A stretch of DNA of 57,577 nt from an uncultured Bacillota bacterium (GTDB lineage Bacteria; Bacillota; Clostridia; Christensenellales; UBA1242). A program made the translations under genes and the position numbers. Shown here one piece after another: positions 9,879-17,454 of this stretch. The stretch covers positions 161,187-218,763 of the forward strand of contig CASDUK010000001.1 of the NCBI GenBank assembly GCA_949283975.1, given 5' to 3'. The notes under the pieces were generated by a model. It ran no database searches. It saw only the letters and a list, made by a program, of their open reading frames with translations, and was not told the DNA's origin. The stretch's first letter is position 1; every line of letters starts with the position of its first letter.

Positions 9879-10595
9879 ATGACTTTTTCAAAAGAGGTTT
9901 TAGATAAATTCGAAGAGATTTGGAGGGAGGGGAAAACCCTAACAATTTCCGGCGTTAATGGAATTGGCCAAGAGTTTACAACTTGTGGAAGAATAACAAC
10001 AACAGACCAAGGCGAAATTGGGTGTCACGACAACCACGTTTATTTGGAGTTTGGAACTTCAAAAGATTCTCCAACTAGTAAACAAACGGCTTATTTTGCG
10101 CCATTTTCAACAGAAATAGATAAGAACTTATCTTTCTGTGAAGTAATCCTATATGCCTTAGAAATTTCAGATGAAAATGGAAATGTAATTTTTTCAAACG
10201 AAGATAAAGATTTGATATTAGAAAGAACAGAAGAAAATGCAAAGAGACAAAATGCTGAAAATAAGAAGAAAGGGCGCGACATTTTAGAAAAAGATATGGA
10301 TTCTGTTACTAAAAAACTTATGGAAATGGTTGGCAAGCCAATTATTTTGGACGGTAATAAAGGGGTTCTGATCGGGGCGATGCATGGTGCTAGCAATCAA
10401 GGATCTACAATAGTTAATTATTATAGCGGGCCGATTTGTGGGTCAATGTTTGTTAACTTTTATTCTGTATTAGAAACCGAAGATTTAAGCGGAAAAATAG
10501 AAAAGGTTGAAGAAAACAACCCTTTTGAAACTATAAAAATTTTCAGGCGCAGAGCGCAGAGAATTGAAGATGCATCGTCATCGCAAGAAATGTGA
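9879..10595 (+). CDS. Unknown protein, tandem paralogue B
   Basis: A 238-aa homologue of the preceding gene with the same N-terminal 59-residue block and a diverged remainder. The middle (about residues 105-135) is a Lys/Glu/Asn-rich helical stretch. No signal peptide, membrane segment or catalytic motif is visible. GGAGG precedes the ATG. It ends at a strong bidirectional terminator shared with the convergent HTH gene. Function is unknown. Confidence 0.7.
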   Translation: MTFSKEVLDKFEEIWREGKTLTISGVNGIGQEFTTCGRITTTDQGEIGCHDNHVYLEFGTSKDSPTSKQTAYFAPFSTEIDKNLSFCEVILYALEISDENGNVIFSNEDKDLILERTEENAKRQNAENKKKGRDILEKDMDSVTKKLMEMVGKPIILDGNKGVLIGAMHGASNQGSTIVNYYSGPICGSMFVNFYSVLETEDLSGKIEKVEENNPFETIKIFRRRAQRIEDASSSQEM

Positions 10596-10645
10596 TTGAT
10601 GGATTAAAAAAATAGATTAAAAAATAATTGGTGTAGGCTTTGGAT

Positions 10646-10677
10646 AAAAAACAGTGGGAATTATTCCACTGTTTTTT
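10646..10677. terminator. Bidirectional terminator
   Basis: A 12-bp stem (AAAAAACAGTGG at 10646-10657 with CCACTGTTTTTT at 10666-10677) has A- and T-runs on both sides. It serves paralogue B on the plus strand and the small HTH gene on the minus strand. Confidence 0.8.
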
Positions 10678-10683
10678 AAAATA

Positions 10684-10878
10684 TCACTTTTTTATTATTT
10701 CTTTTATTGTTACTCCCATTGTATTAGAAATTTTAAAGAGGGTTTTTAAGCTAACTTGGTTTGAGCCAGAGAGGGCTTTTTTTAGTGTTGTTATTGAAAT
10801 TCCACAGTTTTTTGCGAAGCTTGACACCGATAAATTTTTTGTTTTCATAAATTTCAACAATAATTTTTTTTCTATCAT
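10684..10878 (-). CDS. Small XRE/lambda-Cro-type HTH protein
   Basis: The 64-aa protein is a lone helix-turn-helix domain. The order LSVSSFAKNCGISITTLKKAL, SLKTLFKISNTMGVTIKEII matches XRE-family HTH units. AGGAAAAT lies just before the ATG at 10878. It has no partner toxin next to it. It could regulate the neighbouring tandem paralogues, but that is inferred from position only. Confidence 0.75.
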   Translation of the reverse strand: MIEKKLLLKFMKTKNLSVSSFAKNCGISITTLKKALSGSNQVSLKTLFKISNTMGVTIKEIIKK

Positions 10879-10974
10879 ATTTTCCTCGTTTTAACAATTA
10901 TACAAAATTTTCAACAAAATTGTAATATTTTGTAAATTTTTGTAAAAGAATTTGGTAAATTCTTGGGGCAAACT

Positions 10975-11003
10975 TTGATTTTTTTCCAATTTTGTTGTAA
11001 AAT
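10975..11003 (+). promoter_or_regulatory. Promoter giving leaderless mtaB mRNA
   Basis: TTGATT (10975-10980), a 17-bp spacer and TAAAAT (10998-11003). The mtaB ATG begins 7 nt after the -10 box, at the predicted transcription start, and no ribosome binding site intervenes. Confidence 0.65.
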
Positions 11004-11009
11004 GTCTAT

Positions 11010-12275
11010 ATGAAAATAGCAATCCACACGCTTGGGTGCAAAGTTAATCAATATGAAAGCGAAGCCTTGGGGTTTGCTCTTTCTCAAAAGGGATATGATG
11101 TTTGTTTTGGTTTAGAGCCGGCAGATGTTTTTGTTGTCAACACTTGTGCAATTACAAACGAGGCGGAGAAAAAATCTAGGCAAACTCTTTCAAAGTTTAA
11201 AAAATTAAATCCAAAGGGGAAAATTGTTGTTTGCGGGTGTGCATCTGAAAAAAGCCCGGAGGTTTTTTTAAAAAACAAAAATGTTATCTTTGTTTCTGGC
11301 GTTGCAAACAAACTTAAAATTTTGGATTACATTGAAATTGAGGGCAGAGTTGGCGCGGAAATTGACCCTCTTCCACTTGAATACAACGAAACATACCGTG
11401 CTGCGCCAAGCAAAACAAGAGCATATGTTAAAGTTCAAGATGGTTGCAACAACTTTTGCTCCTATTGCATAATTCCATATTTAAGAGGAAGAAGCAGAAG
11501 CAGAAATGTTGTTGAAATTTTAAATGAAATTAAATCGCTTGAAAAAAGCGTTAATGAAGTTGTTTTAACGGGAATTGACCTTTCAGATTTTAAAATTGAC
11601 GGCGAAAAAGCGCTTTCAAAGCTTTTGGAAATGCTTAGCGGTTTTGACCTTAGAATTAGGCTTGGTTCGCTTGAGCAGGGGATTATTGACGAAGAGTTTT
11701 TAAAACTTTGCAAACAAAAAAACCTTTGCCCACACTTTCACCTTTCTCTTCAAAGCGGAAGCGCAAGCGTTTTAAAACGAATGAACAGACATTACACGCC
11801 AGAGGAATTTTACAACAAAGTTGTTGGGCTTAGAAAAGCTTTTGATAATCCGGCGATAACAACGGATATAATTGTTGGCTTCCCGGGAGAAACAGAACAG
11901 GAATTTTTTGAAACCGTTGAATTTATTAAAAAAGTTGGCTTTTCTTCTCTTCATGTTTTTCCATATTCCAAAAGAGAGGGAACGGTTGCGGCAAGAATGA
12001 AAGATTTAGACGGAGAAACAAAGAAGAGAAGAGTTTTAATTTTGGAAAAGCTAAATTTAACTCTTCAAGAGAAATATATAAACCAATCAAAGAAAAAGAC
12101 TTTAAGCGTTTTGATTGAAGAAAAAATTGGGAAATATTATGTTGGCCACAGCGAAAATTACATAAAATGTTATATTAAATCAAAAAAATTGGAACTAAAC
12201 AGCTTTGTTAATGTTAAAATAAAGAAGAAATTTGCAGACGGTGCGCTTGCAAAAATTGTTAAAAAGGAGAGGTAA
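11010..12275 (+). CDS. mtaB: tRNA ms2t6A37 methylthiotransferase MtaB
   Basis: This radical-SAM enzyme converts t6A to ms2t6A at position 37 of ANN-decoding tRNAs. The N-terminal MTTase domain has IHTLGCKVNQYESEA and cysteines at VVNTCAIT and VVCGCAS for the auxiliary cluster. The radical-SAM CxxxCxxC is in NNFCSYCIIPYLRGRSRSR (near residue 147), followed by a C-terminal TRAM-like region. At 421 aa it is complete. The start cannot lie further upstream given the family N-terminus, and it has no SD, so translation from a leaderless mRNA is likely. The HIT gene follows after 3 bp. Confidence 0.93.
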   Translation: MKIAIHTLGCKVNQYESEALGFALSQKGYDVCFGLEPADVFVVNTCAITNEAEKKSRQTLSKFKKLNPKGKIVVCGCASEKSPEVFLKNKNVIFVSGVANKLKILDYIEIEGRVGAEIDPLPLEYNETYRAAPSKTRAYVKVQDGCNNFCSYCIIPYLRGRSRSRNVVEILNEIKSLEKSVNEVVLTGIDLSDFKIDGEKALSKLLEMLSGFDLRIRLGSLEQGIIDEEFLKLCKQKNLCPHFHLSLQSGSASVLKRMNRHYTPEEFYNKVVGLRKAFDNPAITTDIIVGFPGETEQEFFETVEFIKKVGFSSLHVFPYSKREGTVAARMKDLDGETKKRRVLILEKLNLTLQEKYINQSKKKTLSVLIEEKIGKYYVGHSENYIKCYIKSKKLELNSFVNVKIKKKFADGALAKIVKKER

Positions 12276-12278
12276 AAA

Positions 12279-12614
12279 ATGGATTGTGTATTTTGCAAAA
12301 TTATAAACGGAGAAATTCCGTCACAGAAGGTTTATGAGGACGAAACTTGCATAATTATTAAAGACATTGAGCCAATTGCGCCAATTCATTATCTTATGAT
12401 TCCAAAAAAACACTATGCGCTTATTAAAGAGGCAACTGTTAGCGATGCAATGGAGCTTTCTTTTATGCTTAACAAACTCTCTCAAATTGCAGACGAAATT
12501 GGCCTTGAAAAGGGCTTTCGCTTGATAATAAACCAGGGAGATGACGCGGGGCAAACGGTTAAACACCTTCATATTCACATTCTTGGCGGGAAAAAACTTT
12601 CCTGGGAAGCTTAA
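12279..12614 (+). CDS. HIT-family nucleotide hydrolase (HINT-like)
   Basis: A 111-aa HIT protein, beginning with CVFCKIINGEIPS and ending with the catalytic triad HLHIHILGG. These enzymes hydrolyse AMP-linked nucleotides such as adenosine phosphoramidates. AAGGAGAGG lies 6 nt before the ATG, and only 3 bp separate it from mtaB, so they form an operon, a common Firmicutes pairing. Confidence 0.93.
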   Translation: MDCVFCKIINGEIPSQKVYEDETCIIIKDIEPIAPIHYLMIPKKHYALIKEATVSDAMELSFMLNKLSQIADEIGLEKGFRLIINQGDDAGQTVKHLHIHILGGKKLSWEA

Positions 12615-12650
12615 AGTAAATTCAAAAGCTTTCTACAAAAAATTTCCCTA

Positions 12651-12678
12651 TTGACAAAATTGCTATTACAAGTATAAT
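12651..12678 (+). promoter_or_regulatory. Sigma-A promoter for the HExxH gene pair
   Basis: Consensus TTGACA (12651-12656) and TATAAT (12673-12678), 16-bp spacer, followed by a GGAGGTG ribosome binding site and ATG at 12700. Strong, constitutive-looking. Confidence 0.8.
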
Positions 12679-12699
12679 AAATTTTGTAGAGGAGGTGTT

Positions 12700-14082
12700 A
12701 TGCCAAAGAAGCGTTATCTCTATGCCAATAAAAGAGTTTTCAAAGATGGTAGAAAACAACAGGAAGAGGATTATTTTTATTTTTGTTCTCCAGAATATGC
12801 CAAGCAAATTGGAAAGAAATTTGGCTTAAACGGAAAAGCTGTTGAAGTTGCGTTCAGGCAATATTTTGAAGCAATGAAATATCTTGGAATTACACAACTT
12901 GTTAATAAAGACAGAATTAGAAGAAGAATTGATAAATTTGAGTTCAATTTTTGGAGCAGTTTTGGCAGAGATAAAAGATTCATCGCTGCGTCAACTAATA
13001 TTAAGGATTTTTCAATTGATCTTAGAAATAGTTTTAAAACTGGAGACAGCGAAGTTCTTTTCCACGAATTTAATCACCTGCTTGCTCAGCACAATAGCAA
13101 TGGCGACAATTGGCTTTACGACAAGAGAGAAAAGATTTTTTCAACTGGGTTTGATATAGCGAACATAACCGAAGATGAAATATTTTTAACTCTTTTCAAC
13201 GAAGGGGTAACGGAACTTCTTGCTTGTCTTCAAGATTCATATTATAAAAAGACGGTTACGCCAATTAACGCTTATGAACTTGAAACTGGCTTGGCAAATT
13301 CTCTTTACATGATTTGCGGAAATGCTTTGTTTGACGGATATTTTAACGGCGGAAATTTTGAGCCTATTGCGCGCGCAATAGGTGAGCCGCAAGAACATGA
13401 TGCCCTTGCGGCTGAAGCCGTTTCAAATATTGATACGGACGCGGATAGCCTTGCATTTTTGGCAGACGATATTTCTTTCATTCAAGAAATGAACTATGTT
13501 GAAGCTTATCAAACATTTAAAGATGTTCAATTTAAACTAATTAACATTTTGTATAAAAAGGTTTTTCTTGATGTTGTAAATAATTTAGATAAGTTCAACA
13601 ATTCTTCGGAAATTGATGCATCTGTTTTTACCGCTTTTGCTAATTATTCCAAAACAATTTTCTTTGGAAGAAATAAATATACTGTTTTTAATTTAGCAAC
13701 AAGAGATGATGTTTTTAACTATTTAACCCAAGCATATTTTGATTTACTAAACAACGTTGAGGTTGTTATTCAAGAAAGACGAGATCTTCCATTTGCATAT
13801 CAAGAGCAAAAGATTAGTTTTGAAGAAGTTCGTGATGAATTTATTTACATAAATGATTGCAGCTATGGCTTGATTGATTACAGGCAAAAACCAATTAATG
13901 TTATGGCCAAAGATTATACAATTCAAGTTTTCGAGCCGAATAAGGGAAATTATTTGAGAAAGAAAATTGGTTATGACGATGTTTATGATATGAAAGGTTC
14001 AATTTTTGGCGAACGGGTTAAAGAAGTTCTTGAAGAGGCCGCAGCGGCTTATGAAGGAGGAGAAGATGATTATTCCTTTTGA
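12700..14082 (+). CDS. Putative zinc metallopeptidase-like protein (HExxH)
   Basis: This 460-aa protein belongs to no family I can name. It has HEFNH near residue 125 and, about 40 residues later, NEGVTELLA, whose Glu could be the third zinc ligand as in gluzincins. No signal peptide or membrane segment is seen, so it should be cytoplasmic. The N-terminus is basic (MPKKRYLYANKRVFK) and the C-terminus acidic. It has a strong promoter and SD, and its last 17 bp overlap the next gene. Proteolytic activity is inferred from the motif alone. Confidence 0.65.
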   Translation: MPKKRYLYANKRVFKDGRKQQEEDYFYFCSPEYAKQIGKKFGLNGKAVEVAFRQYFEAMKYLGITQLVNKDRIRRRIDKFEFNFWSSFGRDKRFIAASTNIKDFSIDLRNSFKTGDSEVLFHEFNHLLAQHNSNGDNWLYDKREKIFSTGFDIANITEDEIFLTLFNEGVTELLACLQDSYYKKTVTPINAYELETGLANSLYMICGNALFDGYFNGGNFEPIARAIGEPQEHDALAAEAVSNIDTDADSLAFLADDISFIQEMNYVEAYQTFKDVQFKLINILYKKVFLDVVNNLDKFNNSSEIDASVFTAFANYSKTIFFGRNKYTVFNLATRDDVFNYLTQAYFDLLNNVEVVIQERRDLPFAYQEQKISFEEVRDEFIYINDCSYGLIDYRQKPINVMAKDYTIQVFEPNKGNYLRKKIGYDDVYDMKGSIFGERVKEVLEEAAAAYEGGEDDYSF

Positions 14083-14701
14083 CCAAAATAAATGGGACAG
14101 GGCTGGAGCAGCGGTTAGGGTTGACAAATTTTTAAGAAATATTGGTTGCGACCCGAAATATCCAGTTAATGTTTCAAACATTTTTACAAACATGGGCTTT
14201 GACATTTATGTTTCAGATGACTCAGATTTTTTCGCAAAGTTTACATATAACGAAAACGACAAGTGTTTTATTGTTAATAGAAGAATTCAGAAATTAAAGA
14301 AGAATTATATTGAGCTTAAGGCCTTCATTATTTCAATTGTAAACCACTATCAAAAGATTGCGGAGCAGAGCCTTAAGGTTAGAACTAGGGAGGCGCTTGA
14401 CAACGCGCGCTTTGTTTATGAAGAAGCCGTTAACTTTAACGAAATCAAGGAATATAGGGCGCTTCAAACTCATGAAGAGCGAAAGGCCTTTAAGGAAAAA
14501 TATTTAGAAGATTTAGTTGACACATTTTTTGAGAAAAAAACGCCAGAAGAACTTGTTGAACTTGAAATTACAATTCCTGCCAATTACAAACAAAAAATAT
14601 CAAACGGCAATAACGCGCCAGAAAAAGAACTGCTTTTGTTTGCAGAAGAACTTGCAACAAGAGATTCAACTCTTAAAGTCATCAGCAGTTTTGAACAATA
14701 A
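14066..14701 (+). CDS. Possible degenerate ImmA/IrrE-like protein
   Basis: The 211-aa product starts at ATG 14066, 5 nt after GGAGG inside the end of the preceding gene, so translation is coupled. The first 100 residues follow the ImmA/IrrE plan: a PVNVSNIFTNMGFDIYVSDD segment, then a strand FIVNRRI, then a helix where HELGH should lie. Here it reads AFIISIVNHYQK, so the metal site is lost. The rest is helical and charged, with LLFAEELA near the end. The family link is weak. The pairing with an HExxH protein is the most informative feature. Confidence 0.5.
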   Translation: MIIPFDQNKWDRAGAAVRVDKFLRNIGCDPKYPVNVSNIFTNMGFDIYVSDDSDFFAKFTYNENDKCFIVNRRIQKLKKNYIELKAFIISIVNHYQKIAEQSLKVRTREALDNARFVYEEAVNFNEIKEYRALQTHEERKAFKEKYLEDLVDTFFEKKTPEELVELEITIPANYKQKISNGNNAPEKELLLFAEELATRDSTLKVISSFEQ

Positions 14702-14726
14702 CGCGAAAAAAACTTTCGCGTTTTTT
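14700..14726 (+). terminator. Terminator of the HExxH gene pair
   Basis: A 9-bp stem AACGCGAAA/TTTCGCGTT with a 5-nt loop is followed by T residues, directly after the stop codon. Confidence 0.8.
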
Positions 14727-14727
14727 G

Positions 14728-14756
14728 TTGACAACAAGGGCTTTTTGTGGTAAATT
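14728..14756 (+). promoter_or_regulatory. Promoter of rplU-prp-rpmA
   Basis: TTGACA (14728-14733), a 17-bp spacer and TAAATT (14751-14756), immediately after the preceding terminator. Confidence 0.6.
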
Positions 14757-14762
14757 AACTTC

Positions 14763-14828
14763 GTGCCGCGTTAAAGTGGTTTTTTATTAAGTTTCAATTT
14801 TGAACACCACAAGAGCGAGTTTGGTTAG
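14763..14828 (+). promoter_or_regulatory. Structured rplU leader, probably an L21 leader RNA
   Basis: The leader of rplU contains GTGCCGC followed by a hairpin with stem GTGGT (14776-14780) and ACCAC (14806-14810) around a long loop. Position and look fit the L21 leader element known upstream of rplU in Firmicutes, a proposed autoregulatory binding site. I cannot verify the covariance model by eye. Confidence 0.5.
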
Positions 14829-14842
14829 AGGAGGTATTAATA

Positions 14843-15148
14843 ATGTTTGCAGTTGTTCAAACCGGCGGAAAACAATATAAAGTTTCTGTTGGCCAAGAAA
14901 TTTCTGTTGAAAAGATTGAACGCAACGTTGGAGACAAAATTAAACTTGATGTTTTAATGATTTGCGACGGCGAAAACGTTAAAGCAGGAAATCCAATTCT
15001 TAGTGGCGCTGTTTGCGAGGCAGAAGTTGTTGAGCACGGAAAAGGCGACAAAATTGTTGTTTTCAAATATAAAGCTAAGAAAAATGAACGCAAAAAACAA
15101 GGCCACAGGCAGCCTTACACAAAAATTAAAATTACGGCAATAAAATAA
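14843..15148 (+). CDS. rplU: 50S ribosomal protein L21
   Basis: The 101-aa protein begins MFAVVQTGGKQYKV, the family N-terminus, and ends with the basic KKNERKKQGHRQPYTKIKI segment. AGGAGG lies 7 nt before the ATG. The stop overlaps the prp start (TAATG), and the operon rplU-prp-rpmA is the conserved Firmicutes arrangement. Confidence 0.97.
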   Translation: MFAVVQTGGKQYKVSVGQEISVEKIERNVGDKIKLDVLMICDGENVKAGNPILSGAVCEAEVVEHGKGDKIVVFKYKAKKNERKKQGHRQPYTKIKITAIK

Positions 15149-15474
15149 TGACAAAAATTACTTTATTTAAAAAAAATAACCTTTTTTTAGGGTTTGAATC
15201 AATTGGCCACAGCGGCTATGAAAACCGCGGGAAAGACATTGTTTGTTCGGCAATTTCAACCGCCCTTCAAATTTGTGTTATTGAACTTGGTGTTTTAAAA
15301 TTAAAATTCGACTTAAAAAAGGACGATAAGAAAGGTTATTTATACTGCAAGTTGAAAGAAGATGAAGCCCAAAAAGCTCAGGTTGCCTTTAAAACGCTTG
15401 AAATTGCGCTTTTGGATTTGGAAAGTCAATTTGCAAAATATCTAAAATTGGAGGTTAAAGATGAAGTTAATTAA
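15148..15474 (+). CDS. prp: Ribosomal-processing cysteine protease Prp
   Basis: Prp removes the N-terminal extension of ribosomal protein L27. The catalytic His and Cys sit in [18 protein letters not shown] (near residues 21 and 33). At 108 aa it is full length. It lies between rplU and rpmA, and the downstream L27 carries the expected cleavage site. It overlaps rplU by 1 bp and rpmA by 14 bp. Confidence 0.93.
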   Translation: MTKITLFKKNNLFLGFESIGHSGYENRGKDIVCSAISTALQICVIELGVLKLKFDLKKDDKKGYLYCKLKEDEAQKAQVAFKTLEIALLDLESQFAKYLKLEVKDEVN

Positions 15475-15739
15475 TATTCAGCTTTTTGCTCATAAAAAGG
15501 GTGGCGGTTCAACCAAAAACGGAAGAGACAGCCAGGCTAAACGCCTTGGCGTTAAAGCTTCAGACGGCCAATTTGTTCTTGCTGGCTCAATTATTGTTCG
15601 CCAAAGAGGAACAAGAGTTTACCCGGGGAATAATGTTGGCCTTGGAAAGGATCACACACTTTTTGCTCTTAAAGACGGAAAAGTTAAATTTGGCCAGAGC
15701 GGAAGCAAAAAATTTGCATCAATTGTTGAAGAAAAATAA
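15461..15739 (+). CDS. rpmA: 50S ribosomal protein L27, with cleavable N-terminus
   Basis: The 92-aa L27 starts [10 protein letters not shown] before [14 protein letters not shown]. This is the Firmicutes-type extension, with cleavage expected after the FA of the LQFFA-like motif (here IQLFA). TTGGAGG precedes the ATG inside the end of prp. The TAA stop is the base of the terminator stem. Confidence 0.97.
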   Translation: MKLINIQLFAHKKGGGSTKNGRDSQAKRLGVKASDGQFVLAGSIIVRQRGTRVYPGNNVGLGKDHTLFALKDGKVKFGQSGSKKFASIVEEK

Positions 15740-15761
15740 GCGGAAATATCCGCTTTTTTTT
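15738..15761 (+). terminator. Terminator of rplU-prp-rpmA
   Basis: The stem AAGCGGA/TCCGCTT with loop AATA is followed by a T-run. The rpmA stop codon (15737-15739) overlaps the 5' arm. Confidence 0.8.
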
Positions 15762-15768
15762 ATTTTTG

Positions 15769-15777
15769 TGATATAAT
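15769..15777 (+). promoter_or_regulatory. Extended -10 promoter giving leaderless ogg mRNA
   Basis: TGATATAAT is an extended -10 (TGnTATAAT, -10 box 15772-15777) without a clear -35. The ogg ATG (15784) begins 7 nt after it, with only T residues between, so there is no SD. Confidence 0.6.
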
Positions 15778-15783
15778 TTTTTT

Positions 15784-16701
15784 ATGAATTACATAATTGA
15801 TAAAAACAAAATTGTTATCAAGACGGAAAACTTTGACCCTAAAAGCATATTTGAATGTGGCCAAACCTTTTCGTTTAAGAAAATTAATGATGTTTATTTC
15901 ACGTTTCCAGAAGATAAGCTTGCAGCCGTTTATTTGGACGGCGAAAACTTTGTTGTTGAATGTTTGGCGGGAGATGTAAATTTCTTTATAAATTATTTTG
16001 ACCTTGAAAAAGATTATCAAAATATTATTTTGGAAATTGAAAAAATAAATTCTGTTCAAGAGGACTTTGACAGACAGTTAATTGAAAAATCTCTTATATT
16101 TGGAAGCGGAATTAGAATTTTGAAGCAAGAGATTGTTGAAACAATTGTTTCCTTTATTTTTTCTGCAAATAACAATATTAAAAGGTTTACAGCATCGCTA
16201 AACCGGTTAAGACAAGATTTTGGAAGGGAGATTTTAATTGAAAATGAAATCTCTCAAAGAGTTAAGGATTTAATTCCAAAGGAAAAATTTTTTAGTTTTC
16301 CCTCTTTAAAGGCTCTTTTAAAACTTAACGAAGCCTATTTTTCAAAAATTGGCGCAGGCTATCGCGCACGCTATCTTGTTGAAACGATAAAAGCTCTTCC
16401 AAATTTTTTGGCCAAGGATTTTGGCTCTGTTTCAACCGACCAGCTTTTAAAAGAGCTAATCACCCTTAAAGGAATTGGGAAAAAAGTTGCCCAGTGTATC
16501 ATGCTTTTTGGCTTCGGAAGAGCTAATTGCTTTCCTGTTGACACATGGATAAAGCAAGTTTACAACGATTTAAAGAGGGGAAAGCAAGAAAAAAACGAAC
16601 AAAAAATTTCAAATCACCTCATAAAAATTTTTGGGAATTATTCTGGATATGCCCAGCAATACTTGTTTTTCTATAAACGCGAAATTAAAAAGCCCATTTA
16701 A
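15784..16701 (+). CDS. ogg: 8-oxoguanine DNA glycosylase/AP lyase (Ogg family)
   Basis: This base-excision repair enzyme removes 8-oxoguanine paired with C. The N-terminal domain has FECGQTFSFKK, typical of Ogg1. The helix-hairpin-helix LKGIGKKVAQCIMLFGF carries the catalytic Lys, and PVDTWIKQVY carries the catalytic Asp about 20 residues later. The 305-aa length fits. The start lies 7 nt after a -10 box without SD, so a leaderless mRNA is likely. Confidence 0.9.
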   Translation: MNYIIDKNKIVIKTENFDPKSIFECGQTFSFKKINDVYFTFPEDKLAAVYLDGENFVVECLAGDVNFFINYFDLEKDYQNIILEIEKINSVQEDFDRQLIEKSLIFGSGIRILKQEIVETIVSFIFSANNNIKRFTASLNRLRQDFGREILIENEISQRVKDLIPKEKFFSFPSLKALLKLNEAYFSKIGAGYRARYLVETIKALPNFLAKDFGSVSTDQLLKELITLKGIGKKVAQCIMLFGFGRANCFPVDTWIKQVYNDLKRGKQEKNEQKISNHLIKIFGNYSGYAQQYLFFYKREIKKPI

Positions 16702-16739
16702 TTTTTTTTGGTTATTTTGCATAAATATTTTTTTTGCTA

Positions 16740-16768
16740 TTGACAAAACTGACCAAATGTAGTATTAT
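16740..16768 (+). promoter_or_regulatory. Promoter of a candidate small RNA
   Basis: TTGACA (16740-16745) and TATTAT (16763-16768) with a 17-bp spacer; a TATAAT overlaps at 16766-16771. The predicted start (about 16775) coincides with the first base of a hairpin, and no gene follows before a terminator. Confidence 0.7.
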
Positions 16769-16774
16769 AATCAC

Positions 16775-16852
16775 GGAAGCAACCCCTTTAAAAAAATTGT
16801 TTCCATGAAGAGAGTGTTTTTATAATTTTTTCGCTCTCTTCTCCTTTTTTTT
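16775..16852 (+). ncRNA. Candidate small RNA with C-rich loop
   Basis: The transcript predicted from the promoter just upstream has two stem-loops. The first is GGAAGCAA/TTGTTTCC (16775-16782 with 16797-16804) with a 14-nt loop that starts CCCCTTT. The second is GAAGAGAG/CTCTCTTC (16807-16814 with 16834-16841) followed by TCC and a T-run, an intrinsic terminator. Only a six-codon ORF (ATG 16805) is present. The loop CCCCTTT can pair with ribosome binding sites such as AAAGGGG or AAAGGAG, as the C-rich loops of known Firmicutes sRNAs do. The family is unknown. Confidence 0.5.
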
Positions 16853-16877
16853 ATTGTGAAAAATATTTAAAAAACTC

Positions 16878-16906
16878 TTCACTTTTTATAATATATATGA
16901 TATAAT
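16878..16906 (+). promoter_or_regulatory. Promoter of nfeD-floA
   Basis: TTCACT (16878-16883), a 17-bp spacer and an extended -10 TGATATAAT (-10 box 16901-16906), then GAAGGAGGG and ATG at 16926. Confidence 0.65.
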
Positions 16907-16925
16907 GTCCTTGAAGGAGGGCGGT

Positions 16926-17450
16926 ATGGGACAAGAGATTGCAGAAATTTTTACATCAATGCCGTGGTATATAATTCTTCCGCTTTGCTTGGGCGTTTTA
17001 TTTTTGTTTATTGAATGTTTTATTCCAGATTTTGGTTTTTTTGGTATAACTGGGCTGCTTTGCTTAGTTGGCGGAATTGTTGCAAACGCGGTTTTAACTA
17101 AATCAATTGCACAAACTTTGTTTTTAATTGCTTTATTTACCGTTGTTTTGTTTATACTATTTCTAATCTTCATTCGGTCTGCTAAATATGGTTTAATTAG
17201 CAAAACGCCGTTTGTTGAGACAAAAACTGCCGTTCCGGTTGATTATGCGGACAAGAACAAAAATCGCTTGAAAGACTTAGTTGGCCAGCGCGGCGTTGCA
17301 ATAACTGCGTTCACGCCGTCTGGAAAGTTCATGATTGACGATGAAGTTTATGACGGAATTACGCGCGGAGAGGCTCTTGACAAAGATTGCATTGTTAAAG
17401 TTATCGATGTTGAGGGCAATAAAATTGAAGTAGAAGAAGTGGAGGTGTAA
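16926..17450 (+). CDS. NfeD-like membrane protein
   Basis: A 174-aa NfeD protein that partners flotillins. It has three hydrophobic segments (about residues 12-35, 38-58 and 63-88), followed by a cytoplasmic OB-fold ([20 protein letters not shown] and so on to the C-terminus). I choose ATG 16926, after GGAGGGCGGT, over an in-frame ATG seven codons upstream that overlaps the -10 box. floA follows after 4 bp, the standard pair. Confidence 0.88.
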   Translation: MGQEIAEIFTSMPWYIILPLCLGVLFLFIECFIPDFGFFGITGLLCLVGGIVANAVLTKSIAQTLFLIALFTVVLFILFLIFIRSAKYGLISKTPFVETKTAVPVDYADKNKNRLKDLVGQRGVAITAFTPSGKFMIDDEVYDGITRGEALDKDCIVKVIDVEGNKIEVEEVEV

Positions 17451-17454
17451 AAAA

